The notes below the pieces were generated by a model. The model saw only the letters and a program-made list of their open reading frames with translations, made no database searches and was not told the origin of the DNA. Source: Plectosphaerella cucumerina (taxonomy: Eukaryota > Ascomycota > Sordariomycetes > Glomerellales > Plectosphaerellaceae). Taken from it: a DNA stretch of 64,000 nt. This document shows, in pieces, positions 1 through 10,931 of this stretch (position 1 is its first letter; every line of letters starts with the position of its first letter). The DNA lies in assembly GCA_020746995.1 (NCBI GenBank), contig JAGPXD010000002.1:7378001-7442000 (forward strand). The letters run 5' to 3'. The position numbers and the translations under genes were made by a program.

Positions 1-757
1 TCAGAAACGAATTGGGCAAGAGAGAATTTCAGACTCACCATGTTCGGATACGACCACATGAAAGCAAAGCTGGTCCTCCCCTCACGGCGATCAACAGGAT
101 TCTCGCCGCTCGGCACAACAGCGATAGAATCAGCCGTGAACATCTTTCGCTCACTCTTCCAAAGCATCACCGCACTCCCCGGGAAATGTCCCCCAACCTT
201 GATAGCAACAAAGTTATCAAGCAACTCCATCACAGGCCCCTCCCACAGTTCGTGCGCCGGCCCCCGACGACGGAGCCACTCCCCGTCCTCAGCAGAGATG
301 TAAACCCGACACCCAAAGGCCTCAGCCCACTCGAGCGCGGCGGAGAAGAAGTGCGGGTGAGAGATGACAATGGCATCAATGCCGCCGAGTTCCTTGATGT
401 AACGCACCGTGTCGTCATCGATGTACGTTACGCAGTCCCAGAGAAGGTTGCCGGCGGTCGGGTCGCGGAGGAGAAAGGCGGTCTGGCCGATGGCGAATTG
501 CGGCTCGGTGATGATGGAGACGACGCCCGAGTGGAAGGCGTCGGGCTTGAAGACGTTTTTGTATTTGCCCGAGTTGCGCATCTCGCGGAGGGTGGTGAAC
601 CATTGTCTGGGCGTGTGAGTCCAGCTCTAGGCATGGGGATCGCGGAGACTTACCCCTCGGGGGGAACGAATTGACGAGGATCGTCGCAGATCTTGCACGT
701 CTTGACAGACGGGCTTTCGTGCTGGGCGCCGCATGTGCCGCAGATGAGGAGATCCAT
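1..757 (-). CDS. Metallo-beta-lactamase-fold protein (partial, 3' end beyond the window)
   Basis: The 5' part of a minus-strand gene. Exon 1 (about 654-757) begins MDLLICGTCGAQ and holds a small zinc-ribbon-like set of cysteines (CGTC then CKICDD). A 47-nt intron with a GTAAGT donor and CAG acceptor leads to exon 2 (about 39-606). This ends at a GTGAG donor, so the gene continues off the left edge. Exon 2 encodes a metallo-beta-lactamase-like fold with the segment ISHPHFFSA where enzymes of this superfamily carry HxHxDH. The last two metal ligands of the classic motif are therefore replaced. This pattern, with an N-terminal CxxC pair, is familiar from uncharacterised fungal proteins. A hydrolase role is inferred from the fold only, and the substrate is unknown. 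Confidence 0.75.
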
Positions 758-1165
758 GGTGAGTGTTGGGGTGAGGAGAGACATTCGAGGCCCGGAGAGG
801 GGTAGACGCCCTTTCAAATACATTCTCCACCTGCCCCTTTCTCCGAATGGCGACACTGTGCCAGTTCATCGCGGCTTGCAGCTGCTTACCAACTCGCTCG
901 CACCAAACCACCGAGGCGAGGCCATCGTCCGACCCTATCTCCGCGCCCGGCAAACCTTCTCCCAACGTCGTGTTTTCCCGTTGGAGAAGCTCAAGACATT
1001 TGGCCAATGCTCAATAGGAGTATGACAAACACCGTCGATCACCACTGCTAGCCTCGGATCGCCACCACCACCACCATCACGACGATATCTTCATCTCATG
1101 AACAAGGGGTATTGATATCTATACTTCGTTATACCACACAAAGGAAACCTTATGAAATCCCCCCC
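758..1165. other. Intergenic: 5' flank of the MBL-fold gene and 3' flank of the P450
   Basis: No gene is seen. It contains a short CAC trinucleotide run at about 1062-1080. Both flanking genes are on the minus strand, so this holds the promoter of the MBL-fold gene and the 3' end of the P450 transcript. Confidence 0.6.
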
Positions 1166-2996
1166 TTAGACCCCCCTCTTCTGCACCACGATCCGCAACG
1201 CCTCCTTAGGACGCAACGTAAAGTTCGGGTTCGCAAACTCCAACTCCCTCCCAACATCCTCCCCCTTCGGCGCAAACGAAAACGCCCTCGCCATCTCCAT
1301 AATCACAACCTTCAAGCACAACATCGCAAACGGCCGCGCAATGCACCCCTTCGGCCCATGCAAAAACGGCGCAAAAGCATAATGATTGTCCGCGGCCCCT
1401 GTCCCCTGCCGCTCATCCCACCGGTCCGGGTTGAAGCGTTCCGCGTCAGCGCCCCAGATGGTCGGGTTGTAGTGCGCCACGCTCGGGCTGATGATGATGT
1501 GCGTGCCCTTGGGGACGAAGGTGCCGCATATCGACACGTCTTCGGCCGCTTGTCGGGGGAGGAAGAGGGCGGGGCTGTAGACGCGGAGGAGCTCGCGGAC
1601 AAAGTTGTTTAGGTATGGGAGGGCCTCGATGTCGGCAAAGTCGGGCTCCCAGTCGGATGGCTGCCCCACGTAGAGGCTAGCGATTTCGGCGAAGAGCTTG
1701 GCTTGGGCGTCGGGGAAGGTTGCGAGGGCGTAGGCTGCCCACATGAAGGCGTTGCCGACTGTTTCGTGGCCGCCGGCGACGAAGTTGAGGATCTAGAGAT
1801 TGTCAGGTGGGTGTTCAACGGAGTGAGCCAGTGAGACTTACCACTTCCAGCAACTCCTTGTCTTCCCAACACGCCTCGTTGGGGAGGATCTGCGAGTCCT
1901 CGAGGATGAAGCGAAGCAAGTCGCGGCCGCCACTCGGCGCCGCGGAGCCTTCTTTCTTCTCGCCCTGCATGGCAACTCGCTGCAGCCTCAGCTTCTCGAG
2001 CAACATCTCTCGGATGAACTTATTATCGCGATGCCACTGGCGGTTCGAGGGCAGAGGTAGCCACGAACGCAGTGGTACGTGGCCATCAATAAAAGTAATG
2101 ATGTGGCCGAGACGAGGGGGTCGAATAATGCGGTCGTACGTCTCGTAGAAGCTCGCGACTGGTGTCGACAGGCTCTTGAGATCGTAACCAATGCTTGCAA
2201 TAGCGAGAATATCGAGGGCCGCCTTGTGGAACCAGGGTTCAACTGGAAGGGGTCAGCGAGGAAAAAAGACGGGGAGAAGGGGGCGACATACCGTCGACAA
2301 TCTTGTTAGCATCGGCGTTCATGTCCTGCTCCATGACGCGGCAGAGCTCGCGGGCCTTGCCCTGGAAGACAGGCAGCATGCGCTTCACATTATTCGGCGA
2401 GAAGGGACCTATCTCTCGTCAGCACCCATGATCATCAACCTTGATACCAAAACATACGGCTCAGCTTGTTTCTAAGCCGCTTGTGCACGTCGCCCTCGGA
2501 GAACATGAGTCCAATGCCCGTGATGGGACTGAACATGCGCGCCGCAATGCCCGGCTTGCAGAACGAGTAGGCCTTGGTCTGCTGCATCTCCCTTAGCGCC
2601 GCGGGACTGTTGAGCAAGATGGTCTCCGTGTTGGCCACGCTCAGGTACCGGATCAGGGGCTCCTCGGGCCACTGCCGCATCCAGTCCAGGTAGATGTCGA
2701 TCGGACCCGGGGTGAGCAGCTGCTTGATCATCTGGCCGAAGAAGAAGTGGCCATCCTAACAGGTCAGCTTGGATATCCAGGTTGATAGAAGAGAGACTTA
2801 CAGTAGGACCCGGTAGGTGACGAATAGGTGAGACCCAGTGTGGGTAGATGAAGACGCGGTACAGCTTCAAAATGAGTAGCTGCGACAGCGAGACGAGGAC
2901 AAGCACACGCAGCGGCGTCAGCCCTGAGGGTAGCTCGACCAGGTACGAGCAGGCACCGCAGAGCAGGCCTACCAGGACGCTGAGCTCCAGATCCAT
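1166..2996 (-). CDS. Cytochrome P450 monooxygenase
   Basis: A five-exon gene: about 2802-2996, 2458-2755, 2292-2408, 1842-2242 and 1166-1792. The introns are 46-50 nt and the exons sum to an intact frame of about 545 aa, usual for a P450. An N-terminal hydrophobic segment (about residues 5-50) predicts an ER membrane anchor, followed by the proline-rich hinge HLPGPT. The I-helix oxygen-binding motif is FVAGGHETVGNA, the ExxR motif lies in RELLRVY, and the heme-binding loop is FLHGPKGCIARPFA with the axial cysteine. All expected catalytic motifs are present, so the enzyme looks functional. Family and substrate cannot be assigned from motifs. The start at 2996 was chosen because the anchor begins there; an upstream in-frame ATG exists at 3131. 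Confidence 0.9.
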
Positions 2997-5900
2997 GGTG
3001 GCGCGGGCTGGGTACACGGCGAGGGACTCGGGATAGGGATGTAAAATGCCCGACGGAGTTCCGCGAAAAAAGGGGCAACGTGGCACAGAAGCCGTCGTGG
3101 AATGGCCCTGGAAGGCTGACTGGGAGGACAAGCTCTCAGGTCAGTCTTCGACGAGGGAAGCAAGAGAAAATCCTGCGCCCTTAAAGGCGGGAGATGGGAT
3201 GAGTGAATGTGCAAAAAGTAAGGCAAGCAGCTGTGGGTATTCGAGCAGGTGGAGACAGGGCAAAACAGCGAGGGAAGTGAATATTCATGTAATGCCAACG
3301 TTGAGATGCCTGGGAACAAACGCCATGAGCCATGTTCCCTGCGAGAAGGGACAGCTTCCTTTATGTGCGAGCGAACACGACCAACGGCCGGGCAAAGGGG
3401 GGCTGTCAGATGACAGGGACAGGGGTGAGGCGATGTCGATGGTAGGCAGACAGACAGACAGATGGACAGACGGAGCCTACATCCGGATTTAGGACCGCGG
3501 CGGCGACATCACGGCGAGCAATAGGATGCGGGATGCGGATGCCGGTGCTGGTGTGTGCTGTGCTGATGCAGCAACGCCCCCCGGCTCGCTCTCGCCCAAC
3601 GCCCAACGCCGACCCCATCGGCGACGCCATAACGGCCAAGACGACGACGCCAACGGCTGAGCCCCCAATCCCACGGCAGGGTTGGGGCGCCACGGTCGGC
3701 GGACATGAAGAGGAGGGCGAAGACGGGGGGCAAAAGGGCATTGATGCAGGCTCGGTCACATCCCATGAGGGTCCGGCACGCATTGTTCGTCTGTCTCGCC
3801 CCCTGCCCGGCGCATGGAAGAGGGGGAAGTATGGCGGAGAGATCGTCGGGGAGGAGGGGCATGGCCCCGATGTCTGGTCTCTGGCGCCAGCAGAATCGTC
3901 GCAGACGGCGATAAGGCGGCTGCTGGATCTGGGCACCCGGGATCTCGCGTCGCCATCTCTTCCAGCGATCCGGCCGTGGTTACACGAGGTCCAGCGCCTC
4001 CTCGCAAGCCGGTCGGGATTAGGCTTGAGGCGCGGGACGACGCAGACGAAGAAGAGGGATGCCATCCATCTGCCTCTTCTCCGCTTCCCGGGTTATAGCA
4101 GAAAGGCGGCCTCTGAGAGAACCATGACGGCATGGGTGTTGGTACTGGCCGCGTCTTGCGTCTGCATCCGACGCGGCGGTGGGCATTTCCCGGCGGTTGG
4201 TGGTGGTCGCGGGGTCAAGGACAAAGAAGGCTCGCCTCGGCGGCTGCGTGTGATTTGCTACCGCGTGCGCGCAGAAGGCCAGGGGCGACTCGGGGAGGTC
4301 CCAAGGCGCATATGCAGAGCTGCAGCGTAGCAAACATGGTCGCACGATGTGTGCTTGGACGATGAGTGGACGGGTCGAGTCACACAGCGTCTTGGAAGTC
4401 CAGATTTGCGGGAGGACGTCGGCCGGCGGGAATCGCCCGTTCTGCGATCGGGGAGGGATCTCATCATCCATGTCATTGGGAATGCGAACCGTCCACTGGG
4501 GAGCAGCAAGTTGATGTGAAGTCCAGGCGATGGATGAGGCTGACGAGTACGGCACGGGTAAGCAGGCTGGGGGTATAAGCTTGTTTCTCCAGGGACACCA
4601 TTGGCTGTATGTGACGGTCCAGTCGACGAGTCGGGTAAAGTCTGTATTCCATCGTCAGCCATAAACAGGGGAAAGGTGATCCATCGTTCGACCTCGAGAC
4701 GTTGCAACTCATCTTCAGCTTCACGTCGAGGTGCGAGGGGCTGGGCGAGGCAACGAAACTAGTAGTTGCGTGAGGCAAATGAGGAGGTCTCAGTCGGCGA
4801 TGGATCTGGACGAGATCATGAGAAGAAGACTATGTCCTGTCGATTCGCAGGGGGGTCGACAGGGACAGGCATCGTCAGGGGTTAATTGTTTACTCATCAT
4901 GACCACTGCACACAGCCGTTGGCAGGGTCCTGAGGGTGGTGAGCGGAGGGGAGGCTGTGGTCGGAACGGAAGGGGGCGGCGCCCCTTTTCCGTCCGACGG
5001 CAGCCCTCGAGATCTCGGCGGTCTCAGCAGCACCCATGCCTGATCTGGGGAGAGAAGTGGGAGGGCGCCTGGTACGAGGCGACGCGGTCACGGGACAGGA
5101 CGCGGCGCCTGATGTCTCTGATCCGGCAGGGCCAACGTGCGATCGATCGAGGCTGGAGGTGACCCCCTCCTGGCCCTCCTGGGCATCCCCTGGCCAGCTG
5201 GAAAGAGGCCGCATGCCACGAGCCGAGTTGCGCAACCGTGGCTGCAGGCCTGAAACCTCGATCCCGGGTGACGATGGCGGAGGGGGTCCGATGGATTTCG
5301 GGGTCGTATGGGAAGCTGCATGTTCTTGGGAGGGAGGGCGAGAGATCTGGTTCGACAGAGTGCGCGCGATCTCGCGAGGCGTGCAGGATCGCGAGGGTCG
5401 ACCGTTCGATGGTAAGCCACCGGTGACATTTGGCGAGATGTCGACGAGGGGGCAGGGGGGCTGACATCGCCGAACGAGAAGGGGGCGACCGGCGTTCGGG
5501 TGGTTTGAAGGGGGACTGGAAGTATTGGATCCGAACGGCGCTATCGAGCAATGGTTGCTGAAGCAGAGCTTGCAACAAAGAAGGCCTCGAGAGAAAAGAG
5601 AAGATAGACCAAGTCGAGGCGAGACGAGGCTCGATCTGGACTCAAAAACCGAAGTGCCGTCCGCTGGTGCCACCACCGCCACGTCGAAACGGCGTCGAGA
5701 TGTCCCGGGCCGAGCCGAGGCCCGTGTACGAGGACAATGCGAAGAAGAGTTGGTCAGGACCTTTGTCGCTTCTGACAGTCCCCGCCTTGGCCCTTGACAC
5801 GGATGGTGACAAGACAGGGCTGTTGGTTCGGCACCCTGCTCGTACCGCCCGTAAAGAGATTGCCGCCGGCCGGTGGGGTGGTGCTTGGGGTGGTCGAGTT

Positions 5901-6768
5901 CGACGCCATGGCATCATGGATGGGTCGTCGACGGTCGTTCCGACGTTTTGTTCGTTTCTCCGGTGATACTTGCAAGTCCCCGTTGCGATGGGCCTTCCGG
6001 GTTCCGACCTCATATCGGGGACCAACACGATCTTGTACTGGTGCGCCGACGACCCTGGCGATCAAACGTCCTTTGTCGAGTCGAGATCGATGGGGTGGAA
6101 AAGTGTGTGGCCCGCTCCAGGCAGCCGCATAGAGGGGAAAACGAAATGAGGTACCTACTTGAGTACGAGTCCAGACGCCAACACGGTCGGAGAAAAATAA
6201 GAAGATCAAACTGGCGCATGGCTCGTCACGCCCTTGGTCAGCGCGAACCCTGCAGTTGAGTCAAATCGGGCACACCTCGTATTCGGCGGCCGCCGTGACG
6301 GTCGGAGACTTGGCTCAAGTATGGTCTGGCGTCGGTTCGCAGGCAGACGCAGGCAAGGCGGAGCGCGGGCCAAGCGAGGTAGAATCCCGATCGGGTTTAG
6401 GTATTTGTCCAGTGGGCTGTCCAGGTTGACACATGCCCCACCTTAGTAATCGACCCGTCACCCTTCCCACGTAGCAACTGACCCGGTGTGCAGCGCTGAA
6501 CCCTGCCGCCGATCCGCGACCCGAGGTGTCCGAGTCCTTCGTTCCTTCCTCGAAGGAACGCACCTGCGCACCTGCACCTGCGCACTGGCACTGGCGAGGC
6601 GAGCTGTACTTGTACCTTCAATGCTTCCATCCGTCGGCGAGTCGTGACTGGCGCGCTCCCGACTTCCAAGAACACGACCACCTCCCCTCCTTCCCTCCCA
6701 CCCCGGATCACAAAGTACCTACCTTCCTTACCTTACTTTTTCCTTTTCCCTCCAACTTCCTCAACACC
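2997..6768. other. Long GC-rich stretch without a recognisable gene
   Basis: About 3.8 kb between the P450 start and the Upc2-like regulator. Several long open frames occur on both strands (for example about 3533-4330 +, 4897-5682 -). Their translations are low-complexity Arg/Ser/Pro/Gly mixtures with no familiar domain, several lack an ATG start, and frames overlap on both strands, as expected of chance frames in GC-rich DNA. The right end (about 6680-6768) is a pyrimidine-rich tract like a fungal core promoter or 5' leader. It probably holds the P450 promoter and a long upstream region of the transcription factor. Confidence 0.5.
3446..3473. repeat. Imperfect CAGA/GACA microsatellite
   Basis: Short run of cagacagacagacagatggacagac repeats in the gene-free region. 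It is a simple sequence repeat with no visible coding role. Confidence 0.7.
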
Positions 6769-6786
6769 ATGTCCCGTTCTTGGTGA
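6769..6786 (+). promoter_or_regulatory. Five-codon upstream ORF in the leader of the Upc2-like regulator
   Basis: ATG TCC CGT TCT TGG TGA encodes MSRSW. It has a purine at -3 (cacc-ATG context with a at -3) and stops 20 nt before the main ATG at 6807. Such a uORF could reduce or condition translation of the regulator. This requires that transcription starts upstream of 6769, which the pyrimidine-rich tract just before it makes plausible but does not prove. Confidence 0.4.
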
Positions 6787-6806
6787 CGCCCCCCCACGAA
6801 CACATC

Positions 6807-8166
6807 ATGGAAGCCCCGCGCGGCAGAAACTCGGCCAGGAGAACTCACAACAAGGTGCGCACCGGTTGTCGTACTTGCAAGGCCCGCAAGATCAAGGTAC
6901 TTACTTACTCGTCTATCCCCTTCTCTCACCTCTATCACCATCCCGAGGTCACCTGGCCTCCGGTTCTAACCTCTCTTCCAGTGCGACGAGCAGAAACCCT
7001 CGTGCGCCAACTGCATCCGCTACGGCGTCTCCTGCGACATCATCCGCGACCAGGCCCTCGAACCTAGACCCAAGCATGCCCCCTCAGTTTCTGCATCACC
7101 ACCTCCCACCCCGCCCACACCAGGCGGCTCAACCACCACGTCGACGACAGCCCCGAGACACTATCTTCACCATGACGCTTCATCTCCCGCCTCACCTATC
7201 CCAGCGCCGGCCCCAGCCCCCGCGCCCGTGCCGGACCTCAACCGCCTCGATCTAGAGCTCATGCACCACTGGACCTCGAGCACCCACACCACCCTCACCC
7301 ACGATCCCCAGCTGCGCCCCTTCTGGTGTCGTAACCTCGTCGCCATCGGCCTCTCCTGCGACTTTGTCATGCGCAACATCCTCTCCCTCTCGGCCTTGCA
7401 TCTCGCCCACCTCAGTCCCGAGCGCGAGCCCGAGCTCGTCGAAAAGGCAGTCTTCCACCAGCAGCTCGCCTCCAAGCAGGCCCTCGCCGCCATGGCCGCC
7501 GTCACGGGAGGCGCAGCCACACCCCCCGATCTCGCCGACTGTCTCTTCTGCTACTCGGTTCTGACAATGTACATCGTCCTGTCCAACTCGCGCAACCCCG
7601 AAGACGTCCTCCTCTCCGGTGGCGCCTCTCCCGCCCCTGACTGGCTGCACATCTACTCGGGCGTCCGCGAGCTCGGCGTTCTCTCCCGCCAGGGCCGCGA
7701 CCCCGGCCGCCCCGTCTCCCCCATCGGCGTCTTCGCCGTCCGCCGCGTCGAGCTGCGCGAACGAGCCCGTCACATGCCGCACCCCTACCTCGACCATCTT
7801 CGCGCCAACATGGCTGCCGTCGCCATCGACCCGGCCCTGCGCGCCATCTACGACCTCGCCATTGACGAGCTCCACGCCTCCTTCGCCATCTTCTACCGCA
7901 TGCCCGACGACACCCCCGACATCATCGACCTGTTCCTGTGGATGTCCCGCATCCAGACAAACTTCATCCCTCTACTCAAAAACCCTTCCCAGGAGGCCCT
8001 CGCCGTCTTCAGCTACTTCTGCATGCTACCCAAGAAGCTGCCTCGCCAGTGGTGGCTCAACCGCTGGGCCGACAGCCTCAAGATTCGTACCTACGAGCTT
8101 CTCGACGCCGAGCACCGCCGCTGGGTCGTCGAACCCTCCACCATTGACATGAACATTGGAACGTGA
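6807..8166 (+). CDS. Zn2Cys6 transcription factor, Upc2-like
   Basis: Two exons (6807-6896, 6982-8166) with an 85-nt intron placed inside the zinc cluster; about 424 aa. The N-terminus carries the Cx2Cx6Cx6Cx2Cx6C binuclear cluster (CRTCKARKIK | CDEQKPSCANC), preceded by basic residues. After a Pro/Ala/Thr-rich linker (about residues 60-115), the C-terminal region has motifs typical of the Upc2/sterol-uptake-control-like fungal regulator family: LELMHHW, a stretch around residue 145-165 with FVMRNILSLSALHLA, and helical repeats to the C-terminus. Many members of this large family are not sterol regulators, so the target pathway is open. A minus-strand dynamin gene converges on it from 8340. 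An in-frame ATG also exists at 6780 if transcription starts earlier. Confidence 0.88.
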
Positions 8167-8339
8167 TGTTTCGGATAAGGGGTATATTGATCTATTCTAC
8201 ATACTGCCTGGTTCCAGCAATCCCTCCTCGGGACCCGGCCCCGATTACGACTCGCCACTCGGAGAAACCAACCAAACCGGAGAAATTCAAATGCCTGCCA
8301 ACCAAACGCCGCGCAAAGACAAATTAATCACAACCTGTC

Positions 8340-10931
8340 CTACGCCCGACCAAACAGCTTGCGCGCTGCGGCACCCCGCCTCGAGCTAGGCGGGTACCCG
8401 TCCTGGCCCTCAAACGAGCTGTACGCGTTGGCGTGGCCATGCGACTCGGACACCGAGGGGCTAGCCGTGTACGAATCGCGATCCTGCAGCTTCTCGGGCC
8501 GGGGCGGCGGCGGCGGCGCGCTCGAAGGCGCCGATCGGTAGTACTCGTCCCCGTTCTGCCACTCGTTTGTCGACGTGCGAGGCGCCTCAGTGCGCGGCTG
8601 GGGGAGGCCCTGGGGTGCCGCCTGGGCTTGGGCGTAGGCGCGTTCTTCCTCGGAAGACACGGGGCGGCGCGCAGGGCGAGATGTCGGGGGCGCCGGAGCA
8701 GGAGCGGGCGCGGGAGCTGGGGCAGCCGACTGCCTCTGGGGCTGTGGAGCCGGCTGCTGCGTCTTCTGTTCAACCTCGCCCTCGTTCTCGGACTCGGTTT
8801 CTACCAAATCTCTGTCCTCATCGGCGTACATGCGCAGCTCCTTGCGCATGGCGAGGCTGGCGCAGATGTCTCTAGCCTCTTCGATGGCCGTCTTCTGCGC
8901 TTTGAGTGTCATGCGCCGGTCGCGTGTCTCCTTGTTCTCAGCGGCAATGGCCTCGACAGCCTCGTTGGTCATGCCCATGACGGCAACGGAGTTGAAGATG
9001 CCGTACATGCCCTGGAGCAAGTGGCGTTCGATGACCTGCGTAATGGTGTTGCGGATGAAGGTCTTGGCCGCCAGCTCGTAAAAGATGAGCATCTTCTCCA
9101 ACACCTCCTCAGCTTCGGTGTAGGTGGCGCCCTCGCGGGTGTGCTCGACCTGCCACTTGCGCAGCCGCTCCTCGTACTCGGGGTCGTATGGCTGGATCTC
9201 GAGGTTCATGTCCTGCGTCAGACGCTCGAGCTCCTCCTGTGCGCTGGCGAGAAGCGCGCGCACTTGGGGATCGAGAAACTCGGTGCGCAAGGGCTCGCGC
9301 ATGCGTGTCGGCCAGGCAAAGTCGATAACCTCGCTGAGGAACTCGTTGCAGACGACGCCCAAGTTGTCCTTGTGCTCCTGCGCCAGACGTGGCCAGTTTT
9401 CAGAGTAACTCTGATACAGCATGTATACGGCGCGGGGCTTGGGGTCCATGGGGAACTCGGAACCGCGGATCTGGCGCAGAAGCATCTCGACTTCGTGCGT
9501 GACGAACTGCTTCTTGCCGTTGTCGACCGCGGGAGGGGGCGGGGCAGGGGTGCCATTGGGGCTCGTGGGCGAGCGAGGGTCCGAGGCGGAGGAGAAGGCG
9601 TACTTGCGGCCGTTCTGGCGGATGCGGTGGGAGAATTTTTCGTTCTCCTCGATGGCGCGGGCGCGGAGGTTCTGAGCGGGAGTGCCGCGGGGGTCGGCTG
9701 AGGCGCGGAAGAAGTTCTTGCGGGGAGGGTTCTTGTAGAAACCGTAGACAGCGGGGATGACCAGCTCCTTGGAATCAGAGAAGAGCTCGACGAGTTCGAC
9801 GCGCATCTCCTCAACCGTGTCCTTGCCTGTGCCCATCGACTTGAGCTCAGTGTCACACTTCTCGAGCGCCGCTTGGATCTGCCGGCGAAGTGTCTTGACG
9901 TGCCGCCCAATGTGTCGCTGCAGCTGGACGCTCAGCTTCTGCTTGAGCGCCTGGGCGCCGCACATGGACGCAGGCAGGGCGCGCCACTTGCCACGGCCAA
10001 AGAACTCCTGCTCCTTCTGCTCACGCTCGGCGGGCGTAGGCCATGCCTGGCCTGCATCGCGGGGGCTGGGGTTCAGGAGAGTGTACCATCCCAACTTGAA
10101 CACATTGGACTTGTCCTTGTTCTGGACGAGGTCGATGAACTTGTCCTCCAGGCCGATAGACTCCGTCAGATCGGGCTTCGTAAGGACGCCAATGGTGCGG
10201 GCGCCCGTGGGGTCGAACTGGCGGGCCTTGGTAAGGATCGGGGCCTGGACATAATCGCTATTTCCGCCCACGACGGCAAGGATGATGGTGCGGGAGCTCT
10301 TCATGTATCGGTCGCAGAGCGTGTCGATTGTGCGAATATCTTCCAGGGACTGGTCGTTGTTCGCGTTGCGCACGAGACCGGGGAGGTCGACGAGTGTGAG
10401 GAGGGGCATATCGGGCCCGCGCTTCTCAACGACGAGGATGTCGCGGGCGGCGAAACGGCCGGGGATGTTCTTTGGTGCGATGAGCTCGACGGCTGAGCGC
10501 ATGAGGGCCTCGAAAGGCATTGACGTGTCGACGGCACCGCCGAACTGCTTGAGGCGCTCCTGGTCGCGGAAGGGGCGGGCCTTGTCGGGGATGATGGAGA
10601 CGGTGAGGGAGGCCTCGGCGGAGCGGCGGAGGCGGATCTCCGTTGCGAAGCGGGTGCAGGCGCCGGCGTCGCGGGGGAAGGGGGTGCCGGTGATGGCCTC
10701 GAGGACGGAGGACTTGCCGGCCGACTGGTCGCCGACGACGACGATCTGGGGGAGCTTGACATTGTCGAGCTGGGCAAACTGGAGCTTGTCGATGAGCTCG
10801 AGGAGGCCGCGCTGCTCGTTGGCCATGTCGGCCGTGCCGAGGGCCGCGTCGATGTTTGGTGCGGCCATCCTGGTCATGGTGTCAGTTCGTCGTCTCTCTG
10901 TGGCGGGTGAGGTGACGAACAGTGATCCCAT
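8340..10931 (-). CDS. Dynamin-family large GTPase
   Basis: Intronless, 863 aa. The G domain (about residues 45-330) shows the P-loop GDQSAGKSS, switch II DLPGLV, the TKPD specificity motif and the Mx/dynamin region LPQIVVVGDQSAGK. A middle/stalk region follows, and the GTPase effector-like region is at about residues 620-720. The last 140 residues are Pro/Ala/Gln-rich and probably disordered. No PH domain is evident, so it resembles the fungal Mx-like/vacuolar-sorting type rather than classical endocytic dynamin. It would act as a self-assembling mechanochemical GTPase on membranes. Which compartment it serves cannot be read from the sequence. A second in-frame ATG lies about 18 residues in. 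Confidence 0.92.
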   Translation of the reverse strand: MGSLFVTSPATERRRTDTMTRMAAPNIDAALGTADMANEQRGLLELIDKLQFAQLDNVKLPQIVVVGDQSAGKSSVLEAITGTPFPRDAGACTRFATEIRLRRSAEASLTVSIIPDKARPFRDQERLKQFGGAVDTSMPFEALMRSAVELIAPKNIPGRFAARDILVVEKRGPDMPLLTLVDLPGLVRNANNDQSLEDIRTIDTLCDRYMKSSRTIILAVVGGNSDYVQAPILTKARQFDPTGARTIGVLTKPDLTESIGLEDKFIDLVQNKDKSNVFKLGWYTLLNPSPRDAGQAWPTPAEREQKEQEFFGRGKWRALPASMCGAQALKQKLSVQLQRHIGRHVKTLRRQIQAALEKCDTELKSMGTGKDTVEEMRVELVELFSDSKELVIPAVYGFYKNPPRKNFFRASADPRGTPAQNLRARAIEENEKFSHRIRQNGRKYAFSSASDPRSPTSPNGTPAPPPPAVDNGKKQFVTHEVEMLLRQIRGSEFPMDPKPRAVYMLYQSYSENWPRLAQEHKDNLGVVCNEFLSEVIDFAWPTRMREPLRTEFLDPQVRALLASAQEELERLTQDMNLEIQPYDPEYEERLRKWQVEHTREGATYTEAEEVLEKMLIFYELAAKTFIRNTITQVIERHLLQGMYGIFNSVAVMGMTNEAVEAIAAENKETRDRRMTLKAQKTAIEEARDICASLAMRKELRMYADEDRDLVETESENEGEVEQKTQQPAPQPQRQSAAPAPAPAPAPAPPTSRPARRPVSSEEERAYAQAQAAPQGLPQPRTEAPRTSTNEWQNGDEYYRSAPSSAPPPPPRPEKLQDRDSYTASPSVSESHGHANAYSSFEGQDGYPPSSRRGAAARKLFGRA

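Noticed and set aside
3533..4330. 265-codon plus-strand open frame in the gene-poor region
   Set aside because: Translation is low-complexity Arg/Gly/Pro with no domain, overlapped by other long frames, consistent with GC-driven chance.
4897..5682. 261-codon minus-strand Ser/Pro-rich frame
   Set aside because: Does not begin with ATG and has no recognisable domain or splice context.
8433..9701. 422-codon plus-strand frame opposite the dynamin gene
   Set aside because: Shadow of the dynamin coding strand, Arg/Leu-rich with no domain.
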